The notes under the pieces are model-generated. The model was not told the DNA's origin and made no database searches. It worked only from the letters and a program-made list of their open reading frames with translations. Of a stretch of DNA of 64,000 nucleotides, positions 16,822 to 25,955 are shown piece by piece. Source of the stretch: JAIYDJ01 sp031400505 (GTDB taxonomy: Bacteria; Pseudomonadota; Alphaproteobacteria; Rhodobacterales; Rhodobacteraceae). The translations under genes were made by a program, and so were the position numbers. Position 1 is the first letter of the stretch, and each line of letters starts with the position of its first letter. The stretch lies in NCBI GenBank assembly GCA_031400505.1, contig JANNPZ010000040.1, positions 30,626-94,625 on the forward strand, read 5' to 3'.

Positions 16822-17850
16822 CTACGGGAAAACCGGCGCGAGCATGAGCCCCGCAGTTTCGTCGAAATCCAGCATCAGGTTGGCGTTCTGCAACGCCTGT
16901 CCGGAAGAGCCTTTGGTCAGATTGTCGAGCACCGACACCACCATTGTGCGACCGGTAATGCGGTCGCCGATCACACCCACGTGACAGAAGTTGGACCCCG
17001 TGACGTCGCGTGTCGAGGGCAGTGCGCCAAAAGGTAGCACCTCGACAAAGGGTTCGGCTGCGTAGGCCTCGAACAAGGTACGGTGTATTTCGGCCGCATC
17101 GCCCTGCACATAGACCGAAGCGAGGATGCCGCGGTTCATCGGCAACAGGTGCGGGGTGAATTGAACATGGACCGGGCGGCCGGCGATCAGGCTGAATTCC
17201 TGATCGAATTCACCAAGGTGGCGGTGCTTTGCGCCAGCAGAGTAGCTGTGCGTGCCACCCGAAAGTTCTGCGTGCAGCAGGTTTTCCTTCGCCGAACGCC
17301 CTGCCCCGCTGACGCCCGCCTTGAGGTCGATCAGGATGTGATCAAGATCGATGACCCCCGCACCGATCAGTGGCCGCAAGGCAAACTGGCCGGCTGCGGC
17401 GTTGCAACCGGTGCCCGCGACCAACCGCGCGCGGCGGATTTCCGGACGGTAGAATTCGGTCAGACCATAGACCGCCTCGGCCTGCAAGTCGGGTTGGGTA
17501 TGGGGTTGGCCATACCATTTCGCATATTCCGCCGGGTCACGCAGACGGAAATCCGCCGACAGATCGACGATGCGCAGATCACGCGGCAGGGCTGCAACCA
17601 CTGCCTGCGTGGTGCCATGCGGCAGCGCACAAAACACAAGATCGACGTCGGAAAAATCGATTTCGTCGATTTTTTGCAGGATCGGCAGGTCAAGATGGCG
17701 CAGGAAGGGAAACACCTCGGCCATATGCTGACCGGCTTTGCGGTCTGCGGACAGGGCCGTGATCCGAAGGTTTGGATGCGTGGCGATGAGCCGGACCAGT
17801 TCGGCCCCGGTGTATCCCGAAGCGCCAAGAATTGCGATTTTGGCAGTCAT
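16822..17850 (-). CDS. argC: N-acetyl-gamma-glutamyl-phosphate reductase
   Basis: ArgC catalyses the NADPH-dependent third step of arginine biosynthesis. The 342-residue protein starts MTAKIAILGASGYTGAELVR, a Rossmann fold. The active-site Cys is in AGTGCNAAAGQFALRPLI, and CALPHGTTQAVV and GVSGAGRSAKE are further family segments. The upstream in-frame stretch lacks homology and is excluded. Confidence 0.96.
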   Translation of the reverse strand: MTAKIAILGASGYTGAELVRLIATHPNLRITALSADRKAGQHMAEVFPFLRHLDLPILQKIDEIDFSDVDLVFCALPHGTTQAVVAALPRDLRIVDLSADFRLRDPAEYAKWYGQPHTQPDLQAEAVYGLTEFYRPEIRRARLVAGTGCNAAAGQFALRPLIGAGVIDLDHILIDLKAGVSGAGRSAKENLLHAELSGGTHSYSAGAKHRHLGEFDQEFSLIAGRPVHVQFTPHLLPMNRGILASVYVQGDAAEIHRTLFEAYAAEPFVEVLPFGALPSTRDVTGSNFCHVGVIGDRITGRTMVVSVLDNLTKGSSGQALQNANLMLDFDETAGLMLAPVFP

Positions 17851-18007
17851 GTCGGCCCCCGGCGTTCTGGCAACTGTGTTCTGGCGATGGCAGTTCTCGC
17901 AATGGCGGTTCTGCCGAGGTCTGGTGAAGGATGCAAGAGGCATGCCATGCAAGCCGCGGTGCATGACGCTGACAATGCAACGGCGCGGAGGCTTTTTCGA
18001 CCGCAGA

Positions 18008-18820
18008 TCACGCGGATTCGAATGTCACTCTTTTGCGTAGAAACTGGATGGCGCGGTCGGACACGTCGCCTGCATCGCCTGTGGTCAGGTAGCGCGACAT
18101 CTTACCGGGCCCGCGCATTTCAGGTCGGCGGGTCAGATAGTCGACAAGCGATTCGGCAACAAGGTTGGCTTGACTGTAGACCTTGACCGTCGGACCCAGA
18201 ACATCCGAGAAAGTGCGCTCCATCAGCGGGTAATGCGTGCAGCCCAAGACCGCGGCTTGCGGGTGCGGCATGCGGCGCAACAGGGCCTGGACATGCGCGC
18301 GCACCAGCGTTTCGGCCAGTATCTCGTCACCGGCCTCGATGGCATCGACGACGCCGCCGCAGGGTTGTGCTTCGACATCGACGCCAATGGCACGGAAGGC
18401 AAGTTCGCGCTGAAAGGCCCGGGAGGCGACCGTGGCAGGAGTTGCAAACAGCGCGACATGCTGGACCGCCACTTCGCGCGGCGGGGAATTGTCGCCCCAG
18501 CGCCGCTCTGTCAGCGCCTCGATCAATGGGACCAGCACGCCCAGGACGCGTTTGTGCGGTGGAACCCAGGTTTCCTGCATGCGTTTGAGTGCAGCCGCAG
18601 AGGCCGTGTTGCACGCGAGGATCACCAGATCACACCCCTCGCGCCATAGCCGCTCTGTCGCGGCGCAGGTCAGCTTGAAGATGTCATCTGGCGTACGCAC
18701 CCCGTAGGGCGCGTTGGCGTTGTCGCCAAGATAGACAAACGGAACTTCTGGCAAACGCTTTTGCAATGCGCCAAGCACCGTCAGACCGCCCAGACCGCTG
18801 TCAAAAACTCCTACAGCCAT
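18008..18820 (-). CDS. murI: Glutamate racemase
   Basis: MurI makes D-glutamate for peptidoglycan. The 270-residue protein has the two catalytic cysteines in their usual motifs, LACNTASAAA and LGCTHYPLM, and the N-terminal GVFDSGLGGLTVL. It lies three bases after the acyltransferase gene on the same strand and is probably co-transcribed with it. Confidence 0.96.
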   Translation of the reverse strand: MAVGVFDSGLGGLTVLGALQKRLPEVPFVYLGDNANAPYGVRTPDDIFKLTCAATERLWREGCDLVILACNTASAAALKRMQETWVPPHKRVLGVLVPLIEALTERRWGDNSPPREVAVQHVALFATPATVASRAFQRELAFRAIGVDVEAQPCGGVVDAIEAGDEILAETLVRAHVQALLRRMPHPQAAVLGCTHYPLMERTFSDVLGPTVKVYSQANLVAESLVDYLTRRPEMRGPGKMSRYLTTGDAGDVSDRAIQFLRKRVTFESA

Positions 18821-18823
18821 GGC

Positions 18824-19702
18824 CTACCTCGTCTTGTACTTGTCCTCGAACTCGAAGCCGTAGTCATAAGACCTCAGCGGCGTCGGCGACAACTGATAGG
18901 TGGCACGGCGCAGAAAATCCATCATTGCGTTCGGATCGGATTTCAGAGGTTCAAGTTGCGCAGAGGCAATCGGTTCACCCACCACCACCCGAACCGGTTC
19001 ATCGTTGCGCGATTTGAATTCCTTGATCAACAGGCCAAGCCGCAGCGTGGATGACGCATGCGACGCAAGCTGGAACAGACGCGAATTGTGCCCTTCAAAG
19101 AAGACCGGCACGACGGTCGCATCGGATTTCGCGATCATTTTGGCAGTGAAGTTCCGCCAACCGGGGTCCATCGGCCGCGAAAAGGGTTTGGCGGATGTTG
19201 ACACTGTTCCACCTGGGAACACCCCGATCGCGCCGCCCTCGGCCAGATATTTCAGCGAAACGGCGCGGGTTTCGATGTTCAGTTTGATTGCCTCGCGGGT
19301 GCTGTCAAAAGAGATCGGCAGCACAACGCGGTTCAGCTCTTCAGACCGGCGAAACACCGAATTGGCAAGAATTCGAAAATCGCCGCGCACCTTGTCAAGC
19401 AAATGCCCCATCATCAGACCGTCAAGAATGCCGTAAGGGTGATTGGCAATCACCACCAACGGCCCGTTGGCGGGAATGTTGGTCAACGACCCCCCCACCA
19501 CATCCAGCGACAATCCATAGCGTTGCACCAGGACATCCCAGAAGTTCTCTCCACGGGCGATGTCTTGCTCATACCCTTTGGCGCGCCGGATCAACGACAG
19601 GCGACCCGTTACATTCTCCATCACCCGGATCATTGCACGTCCGCCGCGTGTGCGCGCAGAGGATGCATAGCTTATGTCCCGGGTCACGTCGTGTTTGCGC
19701 AT
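18824..19702 (-). CDS. Lysophospholipid acyltransferase family protein (PlsC-like)
   Basis: This protein of about 292 residues has the acyltransferase HX4D motif as NHPYGILD and the glycerophosphate-binding-type motif IGVFPGGTVS. The last part of the protein (VPVFFEGHNSRLFQLASHASSTLR) resembles a group often annotated as putative hemolysin or acyltransferase. The substrate cannot be decided from sequence: phosphatidic acid synthesis or the second step of ornithine lipid synthesis (OlsA-like) are both possible. A TTG one codon upstream is ignored in favour of the ATG. Confidence 0.82.
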   Translation of the reverse strand: MRKHDVTRDISYASSARTRGGRAMIRVMENVTGRLSLIRRAKGYEQDIARGENFWDVLVQRYGLSLDVVGGSLTNIPANGPLVVIANHPYGILDGLMMGHLLDKVRGDFRILANSVFRRSEELNRVVLPISFDSTREAIKLNIETRAVSLKYLAEGGAIGVFPGGTVSTSAKPFSRPMDPGWRNFTAKMIAKSDATVVPVFFEGHNSRLFQLASHASSTLRLGLLIKEFKSRNDEPVRVVVGEPIASAQLEPLKSDPNAMMDFLRRATYQLSPTPLRSYDYGFEFEDKYKTR

Positions 19703-19929
19703 CAAAAGCCCCCCATTCCGTCACATAGGCATATCGGTAATCTCGCGGTCTGGCCAGTCAAGATGACGCGACCATGACATACTAACTGACACCCCAGATA
19801 GCATGTTGTGTTGCCACGACGGCGCGCGCCGCGCATGAGTATTGTCGTCGGGATTTACACGCGAAAGTTTTCGCGTCAGTGCATTGCTTGCGTGCTAGCA
19901 TCGCGCACGAAACGAGGTTTGGTTGCGGT

Positions 19930-20823
19930 ATGGACTGGGACAAGTTGCGGATTTTTCATGCGGTGGCCGACAAGGGCAGCCTTACCCACGCGGGCGAGGT
20001 GCTGCATCTTTCTCAGTCCGCGGTCAGCAGGCAGATACGGTCGCTAGAAGACAGCCTGGCGGTAACACTGTTTCACCGCCACGCCCGCGGGCTGATCCTG
20101 ACCGAGCCGGGTGAATTGCTGTTTGACGCGACCCAGCAGATGGTCAAGCGACTGGATGCCACCGCCGCCCGGATCCGCGACAGCGAGGACGAGGTGTTTG
20201 GCGAGTTGCGCGTGACCACGACCACAGGCTTTGGTACGTTGTGGCTGGCACCAAGGCTGGCCAATCTTTACAAGAAATACCCCAGCCTGAAGATCGACCT
20301 GATGCTCGAAGAACGCGTCCTAGACCTGCCGATGCGCGAGGCCGATGTGGCCATTCGGATGAAGGAACCGTCACAGGCCGATCTGATCCGGCGCAGGTTG
20401 ATGAACATCCGGATGCGGCTTTATGCCTCGCCCGAGTATCTCTCGGAACATGGCACCCCGTTGACGATGGACGATTTTACGCAACACCGCCTGATCTGTC
20501 AGCATTCCGGAACGGCGCAGGTTTCGGCCGGAGCCAATCTTGTCGCAGACCTTATGGCACATGACATTCCGTCCACTCTGACGGTAAACAACTATTTCGG
20601 GGTTTTGCAGGGTGTATTGAATCATCTGGGGATCGGCGTGTTGCCTGATTATATCACCGAGGATTTTCCCCATCTCACCCGCGTTCTTCCCGAAGTGGAA
20701 AGCAGCGAAGTGCCGGTGTTTCTCGCCTACCCGGAAGAATTGCGCAATTCAAAGCGGGTCGCGGCATTTCGGGAATTCGTGACCGAAGAAATCTTTGCGT
20801 TTCGCAAGCGACAGCAGAACTGA
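19930..20823 (+). CDS. LysR family regulator, LsrB/VtlR-like
   Basis: This 297-residue LysR-type regulator has an N-terminal winged helix-turn-helix (DWDKLRIFHAVADKGSLTHAG...LSQSAVSRQIRSLEDSL) and a substrate-binding effector domain. The N-terminus closely matches the LsrB/VtlR group (MDWDKLR.FHAVA..GS.THAG), which in rhizobia, Agrobacterium and Brucella controls redox or envelope functions and activates AbcR-type small RNAs. An in-frame upstream extension lacks family support. The intergenic region just downstream holds a promoter-like pair and a terminator, that is, a small-RNA candidate. Confidence 0.87.
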   Translation: MDWDKLRIFHAVADKGSLTHAGEVLHLSQSAVSRQIRSLEDSLAVTLFHRHARGLILTEPGELLFDATQQMVKRLDATAARIRDSEDEVFGELRVTTTTGFGTLWLAPRLANLYKKYPSLKIDLMLEERVLDLPMREADVAIRMKEPSQADLIRRRLMNIRMRLYASPEYLSEHGTPLTMDDFTQHRLICQHSGTAQVSAGANLVADLMAHDIPSTLTVNNYFGVLQGVLNHLGIGVLPDYITEDFPHLTRVLPEVESSEVPVFLAYPEELRNSKRVAAFREFVTEEIFAFRKRQQN

Positions 20824-20880
20824 CCCGCTATCCATGCGGGAAACGCATGGCGGGCATGCTTTACGTAGGGCAAATCCTAC

Positions 20881-20909
20881 TTGTGCTGGCGCTAACACGC
20901 CCCTAAATG
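20881..20909 (+). promoter_or_regulatory. Predicted promoter of the small RNA candidate
   Basis: TTGTGC and TAAATG are spaced by 17 bases, 58 bases after the LysR stop. Transcription would start near position 20916, just before the first hairpin of the candidate RNA. Confidence 0.5.
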
Positions 20910-20915
20910 ATGGGT

Positions 20916-20998
20916 TGAAGGCTGCGATTGACGTTGTCTTGCTGCCTTCATACCTCCCTGTTGGACTTGGGCCGAGCTTTTGCTCGGCCTCTTTTTTT
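20916..20998 (+). ncRNA. Candidate trans-acting small RNA (AbcR-like by context)
   Basis: This predicted RNA of about 83 nucleotides lies in the gap between the LsrB/VtlR-like gene and the convergent sigma factor. It shows a 5' hairpin (GAAGGC at 20917-20922 with GCCTTC at 20944-20949), a single-stranded stretch with the anti-Shine-Dalgarno-like CCTCCC at 20953-20958, and a strong rho-independent terminator. This matches the general plan of AbcR (alpha-r15) RNAs. Adjacency to an LsrB/VtlR gene is also the arrangement that I recall for abcR in rhizobia and Agrobacterium. Homology has not been tested. Confidence 0.55.
20970..20998 (+). terminator. Rho-independent terminator
   Basis: A perfect eight-base stem GGCCGAGC/GCTCGGCC with a TTTT loop is followed by a tract containing seven consecutive T. 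It is the best intrinsic terminator in the window. It would end the small RNA candidate, or the LysR transcript, before the convergent sigma factor gene. Confidence 0.85.
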
Positions 20999-21027
20999 GC
21001 GGTTCGTGATCTTGCAGGATTTCGCGG

Positions 21028-22251
21028 CTAATCGGCCGGGCGATTGCGCCGTTTGATCAAGAAAGCGGCATCGGCATCAGAGGCTGCCAGCGAAATCGCA
21101 CGATCAAAGGCCATGTGCGATTCGCTGTGGTGACCCAGTCTGAACAGGATCTCGGCGCGCGCCGCGTGAAAGGGCTGATATGATGTCAAAAGCGGTGCCA
21201 GGGAATTAATCGCGATCAATGCCGCTTGCGTCGCCCCTGTCTCTGACAGCGCAACGGCATGGTTCAACGCGACGACCGGGGTAGGTTCCATTTGGAAAAG
21301 CCTGGTGTAAAGGGCTTCGATCTGCGGCCAGTCCGGCCCGCCTTGCGCGATATGACAGGCAGAGATCGCGGCCTTGATTTGGTACGGACCCGGCGCGCGG
21401 CGCGCCATTGCCTGATCAATCAAAAACAGCCCCTCGGCAATCGCAGCATCGTTCCAAAGGCTGCGGTCTTGATCTGCCAAGGCGACGGTGGCACCGTCGG
21501 GGCCCGTGCGAGACGCCCGCCGTGCGTTTGTGATCAACAGCAGTGCTATGCAACCTTCGGTCTCTGGCTGGTCGGGGCGCAACCGGTCGATCAGACGGGC
21601 AAGCCAGATCGCCTCTGCACAAAGATCCCGGTCGGCCAGCGGACCGGCGGTGTAGCCTGCATTGAAAATCAGATAGATGACGGCCAGAACCGATTGCAGG
21701 CGTTCAGGCCAGTCCTCGGGCCCGGGTACCACAAAGGGGATGCCTGCTGCGGCAATCTTGGCTTTGGCGCGGCTCAGACGCTGGCCCATCGTCGGTTCGG
21801 TGTCCAGAAAGGCACGGGCGATTTCCGGTGTGGTCAGGCCGGCAACCGTACGCAGCGTCAGCGCCACACGGGATTTGGGGTCAAGTGCGGGGTGGCAACA
21901 GGTAAAGATCAGACGCAGCCGGTCATCCACGCTCAGGTCTGGGTCAGTCTCTTCGGCCTCTTGCCCAGCGAGGCGCGCAAGATCGGCTGTGTTGCGGGCA
22001 TCGCGGGACATCGCACGCAGCCGGTCAATGGCCTTGCGCAGCGCCACACGCAACAGCCAGCCCTGTGGCGTGGCGGGCAGACCCGCCCTGCCCCAGTGCG
22101 ACAGCGCCGAAATGGCCGCTTCTTGCAGTGCATCCTCGGCCAGCTGGAAATCGCGCAACCGCGCGATCAACGCCGCCAGAAGCCGCCCCCGATCCTGCCG
22201 CAGCACCTCGTCAAGCGCACGGGTGACGGCAATCGCATCGGAGGCGGCCAT
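21028..22251 (-). CDS. ECF sigma factor with C-terminal extension (ECF42-like)
   Basis: This 407-residue protein has sigma-70 regions 2 and 4 in its N-terminal half (LIARLRDFQLAEDALQEAAISALSHW; GLTTPEIARAFLDTEPTMGQRLSRAKAKI). A C-terminal extension of about 200 residues (DUF6596-like, helical repeats such as VVALNHAVALSETG) follows. That architecture, next to a DGPF/YCII gene, is the hallmark of the ECF42 group. No anti-sigma factor is adjacent; the C-terminal extension is thought to control activity in this group. The start overlaps nothing and lies three bases from the DGPF gene. Confidence 0.88.
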   Translation of the reverse strand: MAASDAIAVTRALDEVLRQDRGRLLAALIARLRDFQLAEDALQEAAISALSHWGRAGLPATPQGWLLRVALRKAIDRLRAMSRDARNTADLARLAGQEAEETDPDLSVDDRLRLIFTCCHPALDPKSRVALTLRTVAGLTTPEIARAFLDTEPTMGQRLSRAKAKIAAAGIPFVVPGPEDWPERLQSVLAVIYLIFNAGYTAGPLADRDLCAEAIWLARLIDRLRPDQPETEGCIALLLITNARRASRTGPDGATVALADQDRSLWNDAAIAEGLFLIDQAMARRAPGPYQIKAAISACHIAQGGPDWPQIEALYTRLFQMEPTPVVALNHAVALSETGATQAALIAINSLAPLLTSYQPFHAARAEILFRLGHHSESHMAFDRAISLAASDADAAFLIKRRNRPAD

Positions 22252-22254
22252 GGG

Positions 22255-22617
22255 TCAGTTCCCTGCCGGGTTGTAATCCATCAACGGGCGCACCTCGACT
22301 GTGCCATAGCTGGCCGAGGGGATCATCGCGGCGTATTTCAGCGCGGCATCCAGGTCGGGCACGTCGATGACGTAGTAGCCGCCCAGATGTTCTTTGGTGG
22401 TCGCAAACGGGCCATCCATGGTTTCCACCTTGCCGCCACGCACCCGCAGCGAGGTTGCGGTTTCAACCCCCTTCAGACCTTCGCCACTGCGCATCACGCC
22501 GTCGGCAACGAGGGTCTGGCTGAAGCTTGCATAGCCCGCCATCATCGCGCCGAATTCAGGGGTGCCATAGACCGGCTCGACGGCAGGGTCTCCGTAGATC
22601 AGAAGCATGTATTGCAT
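22255..22617 (-). CDS. DGPF/YCII-domain protein
   Basis: This is a 120-residue protein with the YCII-related fold. It starts MQYMLLIYGDPAVEP and carries the eponymous motif as METMDGPFATTKEHLGGYYVIDVPDLD. Such proteins are partners or targets of ECF42 sigma factors and have no proven enzymatic activity. It is upstream of and co-directional with the sigma gene, so the two should be transcribed together. Confidence 0.9.
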   Translation of the reverse strand: MQYMLLIYGDPAVEPVYGTPEFGAMMAGYASFSQTLVADGVMRSGEGLKGVETATSLRVRGGKVETMDGPFATTKEHLGGYYVIDVPDLDAALKYAAMIPSASYGTVEVRPLMDYNPAGN

Positions 22618-22685
22618 TTTGGTTGTCCTTTTTCCTTGGGTTACAGAAAGGTGACCCGCGCCATGCCCGGCGCGGCCTTATGTGA

Positions 22686-23081
22686 TCAACGCAACAGCAG
22701 GTTTGCGCCAAGGCACACCATGGCGTTCAGCGTGGCAAGGATGTTTGTGCCGTTGCCGACATAGCGCAGCGGATGGGCCGCATTGCCGATCCTAAGCCCG
22801 AACGGATGCGCGATCCGCCCGATCAGCAGCAGCGCACCCGAGACGTGCAGGTAGATTGCCGGGGCCTGCATGCCTTCGGCAAGGATCATCAGGATCAGCA
22901 CGAAGCAGGTCCATTCGACAAAGTTTCCATGCTGGCGGATGCGCAGCAACAGCTCGACGTCACCGGCATCGCCGATAGAGACGCCTTTGGCCGACCGGAA
23001 CGACGTGACGCGGAACCATAGAACCAGAAAGATCGCCGCAAGCGGCAAGGCGTAGATCGGGGTAACTGCAAACATAATCAT
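22686..23081 (-). CDS. MAPEG family membrane protein
   Basis: This 131-residue protein has about four hydrophobic segments. It carries the MAPEG pattern R.(7-9 residues)N..E in LLLRIRQHGNFVEWTCFVLILM, followed by SGALLLIGRIAHPFGL. MAPEG proteins include glutathione S-transferase-like membrane enzymes; bacterial members of this type are mostly uncharacterised. It is co-directional with the DGPF and sigma genes and may belong to the same stress module. Confidence 0.85.
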   Translation of the reverse strand: MIMFAVTPIYALPLAAIFLVLWFRVTSFRSAKGVSIGDAGDVELLLRIRQHGNFVEWTCFVLILMILAEGMQAPAIYLHVSGALLLIGRIAHPFGLRIGNAAHPLRYVGNGTNILATLNAMVCLGANLLLR

Positions 23082-23260
23082 GTTTTCCTTCTTAGGTTTT
23101 CAATTTCGTAACCCAAGGACGCTGGCACTTTGCCGATTTCGACAGAGCGAGCAAAAAAAAGTCCATGCGCATCAAAAAAAATCCGGGCAGCCGTTGAAGT
23201 CCTTTCGGACAGCGCAGGCTTGTCCTATGACGCGGCATCTTGGCCGATAGGAGTGCGCCT

Positions 23261-25420
23261 ATGTCCGAACCCGCAATCACCCCGGAACTGGTGGCAGCAC
23301 ACGGGCTGAAGCCTGACGAGTATCAGCGCCTGCTGGGCATCATCGGCCGCGAGCCGACCTTTACCGAACTCGGCATCTTTTCGGCGATGTGGAACGAGCA
23401 TTGCTCGTATAAATCATCGAAGAAATGGCTGCGCACCCTGCCCACCACCGGGCCTCAGGTGATCTGTGGGCCGGGCGAGAATGCCGGCGTTGTCGATATC
23501 GGCGACGGGCAGGCAGTGATTTTCAAAATGGAAAGTCACAACCACCCCAGCTACATCGAGCCCTATCAGGGGGCGGCAACCGGCGTGGGCGGCATCCTGC
23601 GCGATGTGTTCACCATGGGTGCGCGCCCAATAGCCGCGATGAACGCGCTGAGCTTCGGTCTGCCGTCGCATCCCAAGACCCGCCATCTGGTCAAGGGCGT
23701 GGTTGAAGGGGTCGGCGGTTATGGCAACGCGTTCGGCGTGCCGACCGTGGGCGGCGAGGTGCGGTTTCACGCGGCCTACAACGGCAATTGTCTGGTCAAC
23801 GCCTTTGCGGCTGGCTTGGCGGATGCCGACAAGATCTTTTACTCGGTGGCGTCGGGCGTGGGCATGCCGGTGGTCTATCTCGGGGCCAAGACGGGCCGCG
23901 ACGGCGTCGGCGGGGCCACGATGGCCTCCGCCGAGTTCGACGACACCATCGAGGAAAAGCGCCCCACCGTCCAGGTCGGCGATCCCTTTACCGAAAAACG
24001 CCTGCTCGAGGCCTGTCTTGAACTGATGGCCTCGGGTGCCGTGATTTCCATTCAGGACATGGGGGCGGCGGGGCTGACCTGTTCGGCGGTCGAGATGGGC
24101 GACAAGGGCGGGCTTGGGATCCGGTTGCAACTGGATGACGTGCCGCAGCGCGAGACCGGGATGACCGCCTACGAGATGATGCTGTCAGAGTCGCAGGAAC
24201 GGATGCTGATGGTGCTGAAGCCCGAGATGGAGGCAGAGGCCCGGGCGATCTTCGCGAAATGGGACCTTGATTTCGCCATCGTGGGCGAGACGATTGCCGA
24301 GGATCGGTTCCTGATCCTGCACGGCAATGCGGTGAAGGCCGATCTGCCGCTGTCCAAGCTGTCCTCTTCCGCCCCGGAATATGACCGGCCCTGGATACCG
24401 ACGCCTGCCGCGACCCCTTTGGGCGAAGTGCCGATGATTGCGCCAATCGCGGCGCTGCGCGCGCTGATCGGCAACCCGTCTTATGCCCACAAAGCCTGGG
24501 TATGGGAGCAATACGACAGCATGGTGGGGGCGGATACTGTCCGGTCGCCGGGCATGGGCGCAGGCGTGGTGCGGGTGCACGGCACGGCCAAAGCACTCGC
24601 CTTCACGTCGGATGTGACCCCGCGCTACGTCAAGGCGAACCCGGTGATGGGCGGCAAGCAGGCGGTGGCCGAGGCCTACCGCAACCTGATCGCGGTCGGG
24701 GCGCGACCTCTTGCCAGCACTGACAACCTGAACTTCGGCAATCCCGAAAAGCCCGAAATCATGGGGCAACTGGTGGGTGCCGTGCAGGGCATCGGCGCGG
24801 CCTGCTTGGCGCTCGACATGCCAATCGTGTCAGGCAACGTAAGCCTTTATAATGAAACTGACGGGTCGGCCATCTTGCCCACGCCGACCATCGGCGCAGT
24901 TGGGCTGCTTGACACGCTTGACGATCTGATTGCCGGGGTGCCAGGGGCGGGCGATCTGGCAGTGCTGATCGGGGCGACCCATGGGCATCTGGGCCAATCG
25001 GCACTTTTGGCAGAAGCCTTCGGGATCGAGGCGGGCGACGCGCCTCCGGTTGACCTTGAAGCAGAGCGCCGGCATGGCGATTTCGTTTTGGCACAGCGCA
25101 GGCTGATTGGCGCATGTTCGGATCTTTCTGATGGCGGGCTGGCGCTTGTCGCGTTCGAGATGGCCGAAACTGCGGGGGTTGGCGTCAGGCTGAACGACGA
25201 CAGCATCGCTTGGCTGTTCGGCGAAGACCAGGCGCGCTATCTGGTCGCGTGCAGCGCCAATCACGCAGCAGCACTGGTCGCGGCAGGGGCAGCAGCAGGC
25301 GTTCCGGTAGCGGTCGTGGGCCACTTCGGGGGCGATCTGGTGCGTTTCAGGACGGATGCGGCACCACTGGCCGAGCTTTCCGCGCTCTACCGGTCCGCCT
25401 TTGCCAAAGCAGTCGCCTGA
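23261..25420 (+). CDS. purL: Phosphoribosylformylglycinamidine synthase subunit PurL
   Basis: This is the large ATP-dependent subunit of FGAM synthase in purine synthesis, 719 residues, the small-PurL form that works with PurS and PurQ. Motifs include SAMWNEHCSYKSSK, GPGENAGVVDIGDGQAV, KMESHNHPS, SIQDMGAAGLTCSAVEMG and the second-half SDLSDGGLALVAFEMAE. AGGAG lies eight bases before the ATG. PurS and PurQ are not in the window. Confidence 0.97.
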   Translation: MSEPAITPELVAAHGLKPDEYQRLLGIIGREPTFTELGIFSAMWNEHCSYKSSKKWLRTLPTTGPQVICGPGENAGVVDIGDGQAVIFKMESHNHPSYIEPYQGAATGVGGILRDVFTMGARPIAAMNALSFGLPSHPKTRHLVKGVVEGVGGYGNAFGVPTVGGEVRFHAAYNGNCLVNAFAAGLADADKIFYSVASGVGMPVVYLGAKTGRDGVGGATMASAEFDDTIEEKRPTVQVGDPFTEKRLLEACLELMASGAVISIQDMGAAGLTCSAVEMGDKGGLGIRLQLDDVPQRETGMTAYEMMLSESQERMLMVLKPEMEAEARAIFAKWDLDFAIVGETIAEDRFLILHGNAVKADLPLSKLSSSAPEYDRPWIPTPAATPLGEVPMIAPIAALRALIGNPSYAHKAWVWEQYDSMVGADTVRSPGMGAGVVRVHGTAKALAFTSDVTPRYVKANPVMGGKQAVAEAYRNLIAVGARPLASTDNLNFGNPEKPEIMGQLVGAVQGIGAACLALDMPIVSGNVSLYNETDGSAILPTPTIGAVGLLDTLDDLIAGVPGAGDLAVLIGATHGHLGQSALLAEAFGIEAGDAPPVDLEAERRHGDFVLAQRRLIGACSDLSDGGLALVAFEMAETAGVGVRLNDDSIAWLFGEDQARYLVACSANHAAALVAAGAAAGVPVAVVGHFGGDLVRFRTDAAPLAELSALYRSAFAKAVA

Positions 25421-25422
25421 TC

Positions 25423-25884
25423 ATGACCGTTCATCGCACAGCAAAGCCGGTGCCCAAGGCCAACCCGTCCCCTGCTACCGGTCCGTTTGCCACGCTGCGC
25501 CTGTCTGACCTGGGCGGGCTGACCCAGTTCGGTGCTTTTCTGCAAGAGCTTCCTCCCGGCTCGCGCACTTCGATCAAGCACTGGCACGAAGCCGAGGACG
25601 AGCTGGTCCATGTCATTTGCGGCACACCGACGCTGCTGGAGGGCGACAGCGAGACCCTGCTCAACCCCGGCGACAGCGCCACCTTCAAGACGGGCGTTGC
25701 CGTCGGCCACACGTTCGAAAACCGCAGCGCCGAACCCGTCCGCCTGTTGGTCATAGGCACCCGCGAGACCCGCGACCGGATCACCTATCCCGATGCCGGC
25801 ATCATCATGACCAAGGATCGTTCCAAGGACCGCCACGACTGGACCGACCTTTCCGGCCATCCAGTCGAAAACCCCTACGCCTGA
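25423..25884 (+). CDS. Cupin-domain protein
   Basis: This 153-residue protein starts MTVHRTAKPVPK two bases after the purL stop and is probably in its transcript. The cupin core is visible: SIKHWHEAEDELVHVICGTPTLLEGD (metal-ligand pattern HxH plus E) and GVAVGHTFENRSAEPVRLLVIGTR. Function unknown; proteins of this kind include sugar epimerase- and oxalate decarboxylase-like folds. The part of the frame upstream of the ATG overlaps purL and is not coding. Confidence 0.85.
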   Translation: MTVHRTAKPVPKANPSPATGPFATLRLSDLGGLTQFGAFLQELPPGSRTSIKHWHEAEDELVHVICGTPTLLEGDSETLLNPGDSATFKTGVAVGHTFENRSAEPVRLLVIGTRETRDRITYPDAGIIMTKDRSKDRHDWTDLSGHPVENPYA

Positions 25885-25955
25885 AGTGATCCGCGCCACC
25901 TTGCAAGCCCGCCCGCCCGGTTCTACATCTAGCCCAACTGACCAAGGACCCGACA

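Noticed and set aside
21259..22764. 501-residue plus-strand frame
   Set aside because: It is antisense to the sigma factor and DGPF genes and has no recognisable domain.
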